Assembly: GCA_948474755.1 (NCBI GenBank)
Contig: CAOLHI010000930.1
Location: 417,649-481,648 of the forward strand
Length of the DNA stretch: 64,000 nucleotides
From: Ctenosaura bakeri
Lineage: Eukaryota > Chordata > Lepidosauria > Squamata > Iguanidae
Reading direction: 5' to 3'
Notes under the pieces: model-generated
Database searches by the model: none
Told to the model about the DNA's origin: nothing
The model's input: only the letters and a program-made list of their open reading frames with translations
Part shown: positions 1-11,850 of the stretch, in pieces
Layout: each line of letters opens with the position of its first letter
How positions within the stretch are numbered: the first letter of the stretch is position 1
Program-made: the position numbers and the translations under genes

Positions 1-775
1 ATACACAGGATTGGCTGCACCCAACTCAATCTGATTTTCCTCTGCTGGAGGGTAAGCCAGACTGGACGGGTCTACTAACACACCCAACATCCGCGGTTCC
101 TGGGACTTCCAAGGAGGTTAAGAGCTAAAGGCCAAGATCTTCAGTCTACCGATTCAAAAATAAATTGCACTCGGCTTAACAGGAATTTCAACTGTAGCTC
201 AGACATAGTCTCTGTGAATGGAAAGGAAAAGCCTCCAGGGAGGCATTTCAAGTTGAAATATTATCTCTCCTACAAATCTGCTAGGACTGGGCGCGAGGAG
301 GGAGGGAGTTCATTTCCTGGATCAAAAACTGCACTAGCTGGGGGGCACGCTCTTTTCCACCTCGTCGGAATCCGGCGGAATCAAGGCGCCCTGGGATCAG
401 GGAAAGGGTCCCCGAGGGAGGAGACCCCGGTGAGCGGACCAGGCTGCCAAGGCGACACGCGAGGGAGGGGAGAGCGCCGCTTATTCCCACGTTTCAAAGC
501 CAGCGGGACGCGTCGTAGCCTCGCCTGGGCTAAGGCCATTTCCGCGCTAGCCTGTTATAGCGCGATGATTCCACTTTCCACATCCTCTGGAATCCTGGGG
601 TTTGCAGTTTCGGGAGGGGCCTACCGGCCCCTCCCGAAACTGCAAACCCCAGGATTCCAGAGGATGTGGAAAGTGGAATCATCGCGCTATAACAGGCTAG
701 CGCGGAAAGACTCAGCCTGCCTGCCGAAAGGAGGCGGCGGCAGCGCCGACCACGTCGAGGGGGCTGGATACTTAC
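1..775 (-). other. ATP11A: ATP11A intron 1 (5' part)
   Basis: This is everything downstream of the ATP11A exon 1 donor inside the window. It is moderately GC-rich near the CpG island and contains one snapback MITE (534-710). In 1-533 I see no exon, RNA gene or recognised repeat. Open frames here are chance frames. Confidence 0.7.
534..710. mobile_element. Snapback MITE, perfect-hairpin subfamily, in ATP11A intron 1
   Basis: Positions 539-621 and 626-708 are perfect inverted repeats of 83 nt separated by the 4-nt loop TACC. The outer end reads GGCCATTTCCGC. The same core recurs elsewhere in the window, so this is a dispersed non-autonomous DNA transposon and not a private palindrome. No coding capacity. 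The right terminal bases have diverged (GGAAAGACTC) and no clear target duplication is visible. It begins only 66 bp from the exon 1 donor. Confidence 0.85.
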
Positions 776-814
776 GTATCTGTTAATGAGAGTCCTCAGG
801 CGGCTGCAATCCAT
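776..814 (-). CDS. ATP11A: ATP11A, first coding exon (partial gene)
   Basis: ATP11A is a P4-type ATPase that flips aminophospholipids from the outer to the inner leaflet of the plasma membrane, working with the CDC50A/TMEM30A subunit. Reading the minus strand from 814, the exon encodes 13 residues, MDCSRLRTLINRY, and is followed directly by a textbook splice donor, GTAAGTATCC (775-766). The start has a strong Kozak context (G at -3, G at +4). The peptide closely resembles the vertebrate ATP11A N terminus and ends exactly at a codon boundary (phase 0). It is only the cytosolic N-terminal tip; all membrane segments and the DKTGT phosphorylation site lie beyond the left edge. Identity rests on 13 residues plus the donor plus synteny: ATP11A is the head-to-head neighbour of TUBGCP3 in mammals. 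An open frame running on past the donor to 530 is intron and MITE sequence, not protein. Confidence 0.85.
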
Positions 815-2000
815 GGCGAGGCGACCGACAGCTGCTCGGGCGGCTCTCAGCCTCCGCCTCCCCCTGCGCCGCCGCCGCCGCCGCTCGCCGGTCCCCCCGC
901 GGGCGCTGGCTCCAGTCCGGGGGAGCTTCGTTCTCTCTCTCCCTCGGACCGGTCACACTCCGACTTCCTGACGTCCGCGCCGGGGTTTCTGCCTCATTGC
1001 AGCCGCCACAGCCACAGCGGCATCCCGCCCTGCCCTGCCTTGCCCTGAACTGCCGGAGAGTCTTGGCGGGCGGTTCGCGTCTCTCGCGTCGCCTCAGTCA
1101 TGCGTGCGCCAGGCTGGGGCGCCCGCGTTGCCTCCCCATGTGCGCTCCCTCAGCCGTCCCCGAGCGGCGGCGGCGGCGGCGGCTCGCTTCGCGCTGGAGG
1201 AGAGGACGGAGGCGGCGAAACAAAAGGCAACTTTCGCTTATAGAGACTTGGAACGGGGGCGGATTTCTCCTGCCCGCCGCCGCCGCCGCCGCCGCCGCCC
1301 TCCTGTTCCTCAGGAAACTTCTCCCGCTGCTCCCGGGTGAGGGGCGCGCGGTGCGGCTCTCCTCCTCGGCCGCCTCCCCCGCGCAACGAGCCAGGCTCGC
1401 CTGTCCCTCGGGCTTTTCTTCTCTTTGATCCTTTCCTGCTCAGCCAGTCAGCTCACGTCACACGGTGCGGGCGAGCATGCGCGCTCCGACGTCTTCCCCG
1501 ATGCAACAACACACCTCTTTTGCCGCTCCCCCGTCCCCCAGCCACGGCACGAGCGCGCCTCCCTTCTGCGCGCCCCCTCTGCTCCCCCCTCCCTCGCGCG
1601 GGAGCCCCTCACCGCAACCCCGGGCTGAGCTCCGGCGCTGGAATGGCTGCGCGCACGCAGACAAGGACCTTCTCCCCCCCCACCCGCGTGCGCGCAGGAG
1701 CCTCGGCGAAGGAAGAAAGAGCAGGAGAAGAGACAGGATGGAGCTCCTCAGGGTGACCTCGCGGCCGTTGACCCCTCGAGATGGGCGGGGGGAGCGGGCG
1801 TGAGGAGGCACGGAAGGAAATGGAGAACTTAAGAGACCTCTTTCGCGCCCTCTCTGCGCCCCCAAGAGACAACTCCAGGACAGCAGTCCTTTGGACACGC
1901 CGTTGTTTTGCTCGTGGGGCTTTTCCGAGGGAGTGGGGGGAGGCGGGATTCCGGGGGCGACGCTTAAGTGGGCAGGTGCGCCTTTGTTCTGCTGAGTCCA
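780..2000 (-). promoter_or_regulatory. ATP11A: CpG island, putative ATP11A promoter and 5' UTR
   Basis: The stretch is strongly GC-rich and dense in CpG, unlike the surrounding AT-rich DNA, and lies immediately upstream of the ATP11A start codon on the minus strand. It contains GC-box-like runs (GGGCGGGG near 1782), a CGG run at about 1169-1185 and a (CCG)n run at about 1273-1300. A TATA-like CTATAAGC on the minus strand near 1241-1234 might position a start about 400 bp upstream of the ATG, but CpG-island promoters often lack TATA and I would not fix a start from it. The many overlapping open frames on both strands are low-complexity Arg/Pro/Ser-rich products of GC-rich DNA and are not proposed as genes. 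Confidence 0.75.
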
Positions 2001-2088
2001 CCCCGGCCGCTGCTGTCTTCTCGCATACAGGGCCGGGATGGGAAAACAAAGGGTTTCTCCCCTCCCCCTGCCAAGTGGTACTTTATGG

Positions 2089-2528
2089 TGTTGCAGGCAC
2101 TCGAAGATAAGGAGACCAGAGAGTTGGAAAAAGAGTAAATTTATTTAATGCGCGGGCTCTGGCTGGGTCATCCCAAAAAGCCTCGAAATGGGTCAATACA
2201 GATATTTTATAGGAACAGTACATAAGTTTCGTTTCCTTTAGCCCTCCTCCCCAAACCTGCAACTTTGCACATTTTCAGTCCCTCCCTCACGAAGCTAATG
2301 ACGCTTCATGAAGGCTCACTTTGACATTCTGTACCCTTTCACTCAGTTCCTGTTTCCCATAACAAGATGCTCTGCTTATCTCTAACTTGCGCAGTTGGTC
2401 CCAGTTCTTCCCGACATAGCACAAACTGTCTCTAATTTGCTACACTTTGCTTAATATCTCTATACATCCTGGTCCATTTGCTAAAACATTTTAAACACAA
2501 CCTACAGGGGCTGCTCATGGCTACTTCA
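2089..2528 (-). mobile_element. Solo LTR of an endogenous retrovirus, ATGG target duplication
   Basis: On the plus strand the element runs from TGTTGCAGG (2089) to CTACTTCA (2528) and is flanked by ATGG at 2085-2088 and 2529-2532, a 4-bp target duplication. Reading the minus strand gives an LTR layout: U3 beginning TGAAGTAG, a TATA box TATAAAATA (2211-2203), then a poly(A) signal AATAAA (2145-2140) about 60 bp later, and a terminus ending CTGCAACA. No internal retroviral sequence adjoins it, as expected for a solo LTR formed by LTR-LTR recombination. It is oriented in the same direction as ATP11A, about 1.3 kb upstream of its start codon. Confidence 0.65.
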
Positions 2529-2833
2529 ATGGCAGATTTATTTTGGCGGGAGCGTTCGCCCATTTCCATCCACGTCCACGGAGGCATTCAGATGCGTCCT
2601 CAGGGGCATTCGCAATTTGTAGAGAGTGTTATACCTGCCCCGCGGCCACCTCTAGACGCTTCACGCAGGAATCTACAGGTGGGCAACAAGGCGGGCAGAC
2701 ATGGCCAAAGAGGGTTGATTTGTCCATCATCTGAGAAAGGGATAGGAGGCCGGGCGCCAGAGCAACACAAACAAGAAAAGGGAGGGTGAGAATCTCGCTG
2801 CTGATCACTCAGTGTCTGCCTATCAGAGACAGT

Positions 2834-3001
2834 GGCCATTTCTGCACCACACTCTTACAGCGCAATTATTCCACTTTGAACATCCTATGGTATCCTGGGG
2901 TTTGCAGTTTAGGGAGGGGCCAGCAAACTGCAAACCCCAGTATTCCATAGGATGTTGGAAGTGGAATAAATGCGCTATAAGAGTGTAGTGTGGAACTGGC
3001 C
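2834..3001. mobile_element. Snapback MITE copy with AGT target duplication
   Basis: The ends are GGCCATTTCTGCAC and GTGTGGAACTGGCC, and the core is the same palindrome as at 534 (ATTCCACTTT, CATCCTATGG, GGGGTTTGCAGTTT and their reverse complements). It is flanked by AGT on both sides (2831-2833, 3002-3004). The arms have drifted apart, so it is older than the copies at 534 and 38737. Between this copy and the LTR at 2089-2528 I see no recognisable gene. Confidence 0.8.
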
Positions 3002-3004
3002 AGT

Positions 3005-4470
3005 GTCTTGGATGGCTACTGCTGCCTACTGCTAAGAGCCAGAGAGGGGACCTCGATGAAGCCCCACGATGCTGCTAAAAACTCCACGAGTCTTATGACC
3101 GAAAAGGGAGACCAGGGTTGTTATCCTCACATCCCACATAAATAGAAGTAACTCTTGTTGAACTCAGTGGGACTTGCAGCTGGAGTAGACTTGCTGTGTT
3201 GCTGCCCAGTTGGTCTCAGAAGAGGGGGAAGAAATAATAAAGTTGACAGGGAACCAACCTCTGAGAAAGGACATTTTTTCAATTAAGTAATAAAGCAATT
3301 AATTAATAACCATCGCTCTATCATATGGGGGCCAAAGCTGCTTGCACTCAGCCCCTCATTAGCCACAAACACAAAGTGGGCATAATTCTCAGGTGGAGAG
3401 AGGGACAGAAGTTGTTTACTAACTGCAGATATATTGTTTGAAACCTTCAGACAGAAAATATATCCAGAATCACAGACCTCACCACCAAGCTTCTGAAATG
3501 TATTATACATTGACCAACAGGAGGCCAGCAATGCATTTTAGAAGAGGCTGTGATGATTTGAGAAATCATGGCTTCCCCTGTTCCACCTCTTTATTGTTCT
3601 TTATGCTCCATATTGGATACTGCTTTTAAAGTTTTTATAACGTGTAGTTTTTTGCAAGATAGATTCGTGGTTATTCAAGGCCTCCTTCAAGAAAGAAAAA
3701 CCTGGTGCAAAATATTTGAAATTTGATACTTTGAAAATATTTGCTTATGCTAAGATGTAATGAGCTGTCCAACACGAGGCCTTTGCTTTATTCATAGGTT
3801 TCAAACTCAGGTCTTCAGTCTGCCTCACACGGTTTACAGAATTTCAGGTTCCTTGAGGATATTCAGAGTTGATAAGTAGGAGGAAGCTGCTATAAGTTAT
3901 TCAGACGCAGCAGTCAGGGAAGGGCAACACATGCTACATACATTTTTGCTTTTTTCATTAATGTCATTATTTGTCCTTTTTTTTAAAGCATTGGTTGATT
4001 CTAACCAAGCAATTAAAAAAAAAGATATACAAAATTCTATCAGTTATTGGCCAATATAGACATTACTTAACCAAAGAAGTACTAAGGACATGTTACAAAC
4101 AGCAAATAATTAAATTTTAATGCAGTTGGCAAAATGCATGTTTCATATGTTGGCCATGCACACAGTTTCGAATAATGGCTTGCAACTTCTATCCTGTACT
4201 GAGCATTTTTGAATAAAGATTCTTAGCTGATTTGCCTTTGCTGGGGGGCTTGATTTTCTTCTTCTTCTTCTTCTTCATCTGGACCTGAACCTGATGCCAG
4301 AGGCCCTGGAGGGATCTCCACTCGTGGAATATATTCACCAGTTAACTTGTGCCATAAATAGGATATTGTAACTATGTCCTACCACAGATATAAACACTAG
4401 TTACAGAAAACATCACTCATGACATTGTCTTCAGGTAGATACCTGGGTTTCTTTTAATGAGAGTGCTAGG
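3005..4470. other. Intergenic, nothing recognised
   Basis: AT-rich sequence with no exon, RNA gene or repeat family I can name. A short (CTT)n run lies near 4255-4277. Confidence 0.5.
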
Positions 4471-4478
4471 TTCCAGAG

Positions 4479-4776
4479 CAGAGCTTTCCAAACTTTTCGT
4501 GTTGGTGACACACTTTTTATATATGCATCATTTTGCAATACAGTAATTTAGTTTTACTAGCATACTGGAGATTAAACTAACCCTTATAAGAGATACACAC
4601 ACATACATAAATTGTAATAACAAAATGTATGGGGACACAACATATCTCATGAAAACCTTTCGTATATTTAAAAAAAATGATTTATAAATAACATACATTC
4701 CAAGACTGTAGGCAACACACCTACACACTTCAGGTGACACGCTAACATGTTGCGACACACCATTTGGAAAGCCCTG
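4479..4776. mobile_element. hAT-type MITE copy 1 (8-bp target duplication)
   Basis: The ends CAGAGCTTTCCAAAC and TTTGGAAAGCCCTG are inverted repeats of the CAG...CTG hAT/Charlie type. Flanks are TTCCAGAG (4471-4478) and TTCTAGAG (4777-4784), an 8-bp duplication with one difference. About 300 bp, no coding capacity. It is the same family as the copy at 15821, which is close to identical across most of its length. Confidence 0.8.
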
Positions 4777-4784
4777 TTCTAGAG

Positions 4785-7700
4785 AGTGGGAGTTGGAATG
4801 AGAGTGCCAGATTTATGATGCAAACCACTGATCAAAGGCAATTTTGTCAGGAGCCACCTCACCTTCAGTAATGTGCAAAGCATCTTAGTAGCTGATGGGG
4901 TTAGACTACTATGGGATTTCTGATTAACTTCTTTTATGTTTCTTCCTATTTATTCCTTTACCTGCTGGGCCAAAATTAGACACAGCAGGTGGAAGGAGAA
5001 GACTGATGGAAGAAGTATGAGGTACAATATCTTGGGATATGAACTTTATATATGTGTGATATTTCTATTGTACCTCCCTGCCAGTAAGCTCAATGTGGGA
5101 CACATGGTTCTATTTGCCTCCCTCTATTTTCTCTTCATAACAATAACTGAGTGAGGTTGGTCAGCCTAAGAGAGAAATATGACAGGTCAAAGGTCACCCA
5201 GTGAATTCTCATGGTTCATTGAGAACTAAAATCTAGATCTCCCAATTCCCAGTCCAGCACTGAAAACTATACCCCACTGGCTCACTAGGCATAAGTCTCT
5301 TTGAAGGAGTCTCTTTGAAGACTTAAGGTTTTTTGACTGTGATTCTAGCAACTCTATTAATAGAGCTGAAAGACAATCTCAACCTTTTTTGACAGAGAAG
5401 AATCAAACATGGAGCATCATAGCATGTACTCTGGCACTGACCTACTTTCTTTTCCCCAACTGCTTTTATATGTGTGTGCCATTTCAGGTGACATTATTCT
5501 CTCCGAAGCTGCAGCTTCAAGTCCACAATTTGGTATAGTATAAATAATAATCATGGTGGGAATGTTTGAGGAATGAAAAGCTTAGGGTCTGAGTCCTTCA
5601 TGTTTTCTCTCATGTGACTAAAAGTCTGGACTTGAAAGCATGGATATATTGACTGATTTGCATTTTGGGTTTTCACTTTTTCCTAGGATTTTAGTTCAGA
5701 ACTGTTCCCCTGAAAGTGCCATGCACAACTCAGAGTCAGAGACAATATTTGCCCAAAAAATTCTCCTTTCCTTGGTTATTTACTTCTTTGAATGGTCCTA
5801 AAAATGCTTCCTTTTCTGAGAAAGCCACCATTTATTGGGTAAGTTTATTAAAAACAAGCCAGTTAATTTATTGAAAAACCTTCAACCACTTGACAGAGCT
5901 CATAAACATTTATGCACAAATATTACCAATTTCCCATGAGATCAAACCACAAGATGCAGTGATAGAACTGTCCTTCAGTTTCATAGTCAAGAGCTAATCA
6001 CAGTCTATCTAGTCATAATGGGATTATTTATGTCAGGATGCTTCTAAATGAAGAGTTCATTGTGCAATCACCCTGCTACAAACATGGAATGAGGGTGGGA
6101 GCAGGGTTCCCACACAGCGCCTCACTGTTTCTTTCATCTTCCTTCATATTACAAAAATCCTTTAAGGAGAGAAAAGTAGGAAAGCTGTGCAATGCCTATT
6201 GACTTGTAGTGCTAGGAGCTACCCATATAAAAATGCTCCTCCAGAATCTTCAGGAAAATGTCATATGTTACGGAATGTCATATGATTATGTCATATGTTA
6301 CGGAATTTCAAACATTCTGTTAAGGCAATTTATAACTTAATTTCTAAACTGAGGAGTGGTAGGATTCACATTTGCTTGGAAGCTAAAAATCTCATCCCTA
6401 ATATGTTTTATTTTGAGTCTCAGACATATTGGTACTGGAATTATTTGAGAGGGAGTACCTTTGAACATACTGCCTTGCTTTTGTTTATATATTTCTACCC
6501 ACTTTTCTACATGTGGTGACATGTAAAACAGGTCTTAGGCTTATAGTTCCAGTTAAGCTCAGCTTAGAGAGGCCAAAATAAGCTCTACTGATCTTTATGA
6601 ACTTAAATACAACTTGTCCCAGGTAACCCTGAGTGCAAGCCTGCAGTTAATATTATGTGAGTTGATAGGATTTCTCAAGGTCTTTTTCCAGCTAGATGCA
6701 GTTTCCCTGTGATGAAAACCCTATTGGGACTGGAGGCTGTAGTAGAAGGACTGCAGCTGTCATCTGCTGGTAGGTGGGAAGCTATGAAATGCCCTAAAAC
6801 CATAGTTGCCAATGGGGAAAAAACTACCGAGTAGAACACACAACTATATGGAGGACAAATTGAAGAATCAGCAAATCTAGGAGAATATGATGGACACCTG
6901 TAACACTCCAGCAGTCTCTTTCAAAGGGTGAAAAGTTGGAAAATAAGCAGCAAAAGAGAATGATGGCAGGTTAATACAATACTTTGTCTGAAGTACACAA
7001 TTTGTAGTTGTTGTTGCTGAAATATGGTGTTAATTACCTTTTTGGCTGTACATAGAGAAGAGGAAGCAGCAAGTTGATTTACTGTAAACTCTCCTGATAT
7101 GCATGATAGTCAGTGTTACAATTTTCAATATGTATATTTAAAAGAACAACATAGATTGTCTCCAGTTTGTGGAAGATTAACAACAAAAGTGACCAAAGTG
7201 TCCAGTGTGGATAAATATTACTGTCAATATTTTCTGATAGAAAATTTGTGGCCTCTTTTTGAAAGAACTGGTCACTGCTCTCATCTTAATGAAAACTGCA
7301 GGTACTAGGTTAAATTGTTCTTATGAATCAGTGGAGTTTACTCTCAGCAACTCATAATCAGAAGGAAATTGTGATGCTGCTACCAAGCTAGACTCAGCAT
7401 AACAAAATCTGTAATTCCCATTTAGACCTAGAGCCTTGCTGAGGATGCAAGCGCACTTCTTATTTGGGTTTCTTGCCTTCAGCTTTATCAGGTACTGAAA
7501 ACAATTTACCACCCCTGCCAAAGAGAATGGCATCCTATTAGATCTGTACTAAAACCCAGTTTGATGGGCAAGAAGTATGAATTGTTGGCTGACTCTTCAT
7601 ATACACTCCATGCCATGCAAAATTCTGAATTTCAAATTTTATATCTCTGTGTCTGCAAAACTTGGTCTTTACTTCGCATACCTTGAGGTCTAATCACCTC

Positions 7701-8416
7701 AGTATAACTCAGCCAGAATCTTTACTGATTTATGAGCAACAGAAAGACATCTTCATTCTGCTCAAGACAATTATTCCTCCTTTGTCATATAGTGACTTGA
7801 TTCAAAGTAATGCAATGCATTTCAGAAATGCATCTCTCAGGCTTATATGCCTTCAGCCTTCCAAGCTAGTAACAACAGATCCCCAAATATGACAATCTTG
7901 AAACTGAAGAGATGAGAGAGATTTTGTCTCTCATGTATTCAACTGGAAACATGTCTGTTTTCAAGTCAGGTACCTACTCCTCTTTTGTATGAAAATGTTT
8001 AATGATTTTATATGAATTGCCTATTCTTAAAGATGGTTGTAATTAGTTTTTCTCATGTTTCAATGCTGATCTTCAGTTCTGTTTTGCATACATATTCAAA
8101 GATGCTCAGCTGGGTGTTCCAGTTGTCCCCTTGACACTGGAGGGAATCACAGAAGTCACGGGTTCAGTAGCATTTTTGAAAAAGATGCTCTTAAGGAGGG
8201 ACAGTCACATTCCCTGGTCCGTCATATATTTCAGAATATATTTGGTTATTCCTAGAAAACACTCTGTTCTAGATATTAGGATACATTTGAAAAGCAATTA
8301 TAAATAATTTTAGAAAATCTCTCTCTTTCTCCCCCCGCCCCCGCTGGAAGAAATTGTCAAATTGCACATATACCCCAAAGTGGCTTTCTTGCCTTCAGGC
8401 TACAGAGTTAAGATTT
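4785..8416. other. Intergenic, nothing recognised
   Basis: AT-rich, without recognised exons or repeat families. One local oddity is a short duplicated block containing ATGTCATATGTTACGGAAT at about 6257-6305. All open frames are short and lack recognisable domains. Confidence 0.45.
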
Positions 8417-9327
8417 TGTTACCCTGATTTCTGGGGTCCCAGGAGGGACACCTCAATGTGCTCACAATGGGGAATGGAAATTAGCAGAGCACAAGCTAAG
8501 CAATACAAGAGGCAGGGCAACCTAGCGAGATCTTGAACCCAATGTCTACGGGGTCAGGCCAAGTCAATCAGTAAACAGAAGTAAATAATAATTGTTTTCC
8601 TTTATTGTGAAAACACATCACAACGTATGTATGCAAACACACTCACACAGACCTAATGAAAGAGAGGTAGGAGTTGGATAGAGGGTTTTAAGAGGGATTT
8701 TTGCATGGGAAATACTACACCTGTCCTGCAGCCCGGGTATTCTGAAGAAAAGTCCGTAGAAGTGGAGTTTCTCAGCATGTGGAGCTGAGGGGAAGGCTCG
8801 TTGAACGAAGCGACAGCAAGGCGGGATAGAAGCCAGGAGCAATCCGAAGAAGTGCTCAAAATCAGGGGGTCTTATAGGGGAAAATTTGCCCTTAGGCTAG
8901 TCCGTTCCCAGGGATAACAATGGGTTTCGGGCTAGAGACAAAGCCTCCGAAAGGTCAGTATTTTACATGATTGAGTTATGACAGCGTTGTCAATAGCTCA
9001 GACAGTATGCAAACGAAGAGTTCTTGACAGTTGAGTATTCGTCTCATCAAGCTGCCTGCTCGGGGCAGGGAGTCCATTGTAAGCAGCGTGCATACATAAT
9101 GTGATCTTAAAGAGTACTTGCCTTGAGGTCTCCTAAAGTGGCAGTCTGGCTATTACTGGCCTGCCTGGACTGGTTTTGAATGGTTCAGCTATTTGTGGCC
9201 GTGCCTGTGTGCGTGCTTGTCCGGGGGCCTCGCAAGCACGTGGAGAAGAATGGGTAAAGAAGGCCAAATTATTGATATCAGATGATATCTAATATCCCAC
9301 AAGTCTGGGCTAGAAACTACGGTAACG
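8417..9327 (-). mobile_element. LTR with TGTTACC ends, copy 1
   Basis: The plus strand begins TGTTACCCTGATTTCTGGGG and ends with GGTAAC at 9321-9326. It is homologous over its full length to the LTR at 29068-29977. Read on the minus strand it has a TATA-like CTATAAGA near 8877-8870 and AATAAA at 8606-8601, so the LTR points left. No flanking duplication survives, and no internal retroviral genes adjoin it: a solo LTR. Confidence 0.65.
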
Positions 9328-9432
9328 GTCTTCAAAGTCTGAACAATCTAAATCTTCCTACAACTGCTCTCAAAGCAAGGGAAGATATTTTACAATGGCA
9401 TCCCACACCAATTAAGCTGAGAAGCATGTAGC

Positions 9433-9541
9433 CTTCCAGATGTTATTGGAGTGCAACCCCCATGATCCATCATCATTGACTATTTTGGTGAGGAGTTGGA
9501 GTGTTGCAGTACAACATCTGGAGGGCCATGAGTTCGCCATC
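9433..9541. mobile_element. Short foldback repeat (AGATGTTGTTGGA family)
   Basis: Imperfect inverted repeat, CCTTCCAGATGTTATTGGAG facing GTACAACATCTGGAGGGCCA. Similar approximately 100-bp foldbacks occur near 26940, 47575, 49797 and 50655, so this looks like a dispersed MITE. The superfamily is not determined. Confidence 0.5.
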
Positions 9542-9544
9542 ACT

Positions 9545-11022
9545 GCTTCAAATCAATCAGTTAGACGAACAGGTCAACTGTGTTTTAAACTGACCAAAAA
9601 TGATCACCAATTAAACAGGCATTTTTCTAATTATTTTTAATTAATATAGATGATTGCATCTACAGGGAGATCCTTCCTCATCATATTACCATCACAGGAT
9701 ACCTCTTCTCAGATGCCTCCCACTTTAAGGCCTACTGAAAACCAGATGAAAGTATACATTCTCCAGTCACATACTGATCAATTGTTTCAGTCATATGGAA
9801 TTTAATGCAGATTTGCTTCACCAAGGCTTAGTTGATCAATCAGCCAAGACCTCATTACGTTAGGTGACAGCCCTAAATTGTATTTCTATATTTGAAGAGA
9901 GTATATTAAAGAATAAGAAAATACAGTGAGCCCAGTTTGCTGTCATGCATGAGCATGCCTAATTTATTTCTTCCCTTACAGTAATGTGCTTAAAGTAATC
10001 TCACTGTTCATGTACTCGGACTGATAAGAGGAAGCTACCAATCCTTCTCCCCTCCTGCCACAACATACACAATCAAAGACGGTCTGAGCTGGACTAGTAC
10101 CTTAAGCCAGAGGAGGAGTGACATATGAAAGAGGATCCAATCAAAATGTCCTTCAGGCAGTAGAAAATACAGACAAGATCAAAGAGGCACTTGACTTGAC
10201 TTGAAGTGCTTGGTTTGGGGATGCGGAAAACAAATTTGTTGCGTTTGCTTTACCAGTTGAGAAGGAACGAACCTATTAGTTCTGTAAAGTTCAGTCTGGC
10301 CTTTGTATTTTCCCATTGCAGCTGATTAGATGCAGTTATATCATCAATGTATCATACAGAAAAAGAGCTTCCTTTCTGCAGTGTAAAAAAAAGAATTAAT
10401 TGGGATAGAGTCCTATACCCTTAGCAACTGATTAATTAACACAGCTAAGAGACACATCCTAAGGCTCATTTTGTTAAATAGCAACAACAATATATTGAAA
10501 ATCGCCTTTCTTCCCAGTGCTTCCAGAATGACCCTGAGATATTGACTCAGGAATAAAGTGCTGTGATTCTGTGGGATTTACTTCCATGCAAATATACATT
10601 GTGTGTTTCAGTCGTTTTTATTCAGAAAGAAAGACAAAACAACTCCATCATTTTCTTACAGAGGTACAGAAGCTGAAATTCTGGTGGTATATAGATTTTA
10701 GGTAATAGTTTAAAGGTAGTATTTGTTTTTAAAAAAGCTGCTTCTCAAGCATAAGGAGTACTGCTACTGTATGCATGTTTACCCAGAAGTAAACTGTGTT
10801 CAAAGGGATTTAGTGTTGGGCAAGTACCCGCAACCTAAGAGTTGTTTAGCATTCATTCCAACAGATATAAACCAAATCAGTGCTATTTGCTTCTTCTGCA
10901 GCAACTCAACAAAATGAAAAGGAGAAAAATATTGCAGTCATGATTGCCACCCAACAAGAACAATAACCTTTGAAGGAGCTATCTGAAGTTCTCAACCTCT
11001 TTTGGGAATTGGGTTCCACAAC
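9545..11022. other. Intergenic, nothing recognised
   Basis: AT-rich sequence; no gene, RNA or named repeat seen. Confidence 0.45.
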
Positions 11023-11025
11023 TTG

Positions 11026-11226
11026 GGCATTTTTGCACTACACTGTTATAGAGCTATTTTTCCACTTTCAACATCCTGTGGAATTCTGGGGTTTGTAGTT
11101 GACTGAGGCCAAAGTGCTCTCTGGCTGAGAATTCAAAAGGCCCCTCCCTAAACTGCAAATCTCAGGATTCCATAGGATGTTGAGAGTGGAATAATAGCAC
11201 TGTAACAATCTAGTGGGGAAATGGCC
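11026..11226. mobile_element. Snapback MITE, long-centre subfamily, TTG target duplication
   Basis: It starts GGCATTTTTGCACTACACTG and ends AATGGCC, flanked by TTG (11023-11025 and 11227-11229). The two arms are separated by a centre of about 50 nt containing GCTCTCTGGCTGAGAATTC, unlike the 4-nt loop of the copies at 534 and 38737. The copies at 14864 and 33745 share this centre, defining a subfamily. Confidence 0.8.
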
Positions 11227-11850
11227 TTGGATAGCACTTTGTTCTGAGTAAAAGCTGGAGCAGATTTGCTGCCACATTGACATGAAAGCCATGAACCACC
11301 AGCATTTGCTGGGCACCACTGCCATACACCTACCCACAAATTCACTGGAGCTTACAGTCTCTGGTGGACAACTGCAGCAGGTCTGGGAGCCAGTTCTATA
11401 TATCAGACCCTCCAGGTACTGCGTAGGCTACAAAAAAATAAATTAAGAAAACCGAAAGTGGCCAGAAGTCTATTTTCTCTCTCCAAAAAAGTTAACTAAT
11501 GCATGGAGATCTTATGACTTATTTAAAACGTTTCCAGAGTTAGTGATTTGGGAAACAGAGAACAGAAGAGCAGCCCTTCCCTTGAATGCTCCCTTCATTC
11601 CATCAATGTCAGAAAGGACAATATTGCATAAGAAACTGAAAGAAAGAAGTTTAAAGTTTACTTTTTGGAAGTATAGCCAAGTTTGAACCCTGCTTCCCTG
11701 CCAATGCGGTGCTTAGTAAAATGTACATCTGATACCCACATCACAAACATAGAAACAACTATTTTGCAGTGAAAAAGTCTGAAAATACAGTGACATGAGT
11801 AAAGGAAAACTGGGCAGTTTTTGACCTGAAACCATTATCCAAGATGGTAA

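Noticed and set aside
530..775. Extension of the ATP11A frame to 94 residues
   Set aside because: The frame runs past a perfect GTAAGT donor into intron and snapback sequence. The extension's residues recur wherever the MITE occurs.
1234..1241. TATA box for ATP11A
   Set aside because: The CTATAAGC match is isolated in a CpG island and about 400 bp from the start codon; not enough to define a promoter element.
214..1898. Large overlapping open frames at the left end (up to 190 codons)
   Set aside because: They run through CpG-island DNA and a MITE palindrome, are low-complexity (Arg, Pro, Ser, Gly) and match no family. Only the 13-codon ATP11A exon is supported.
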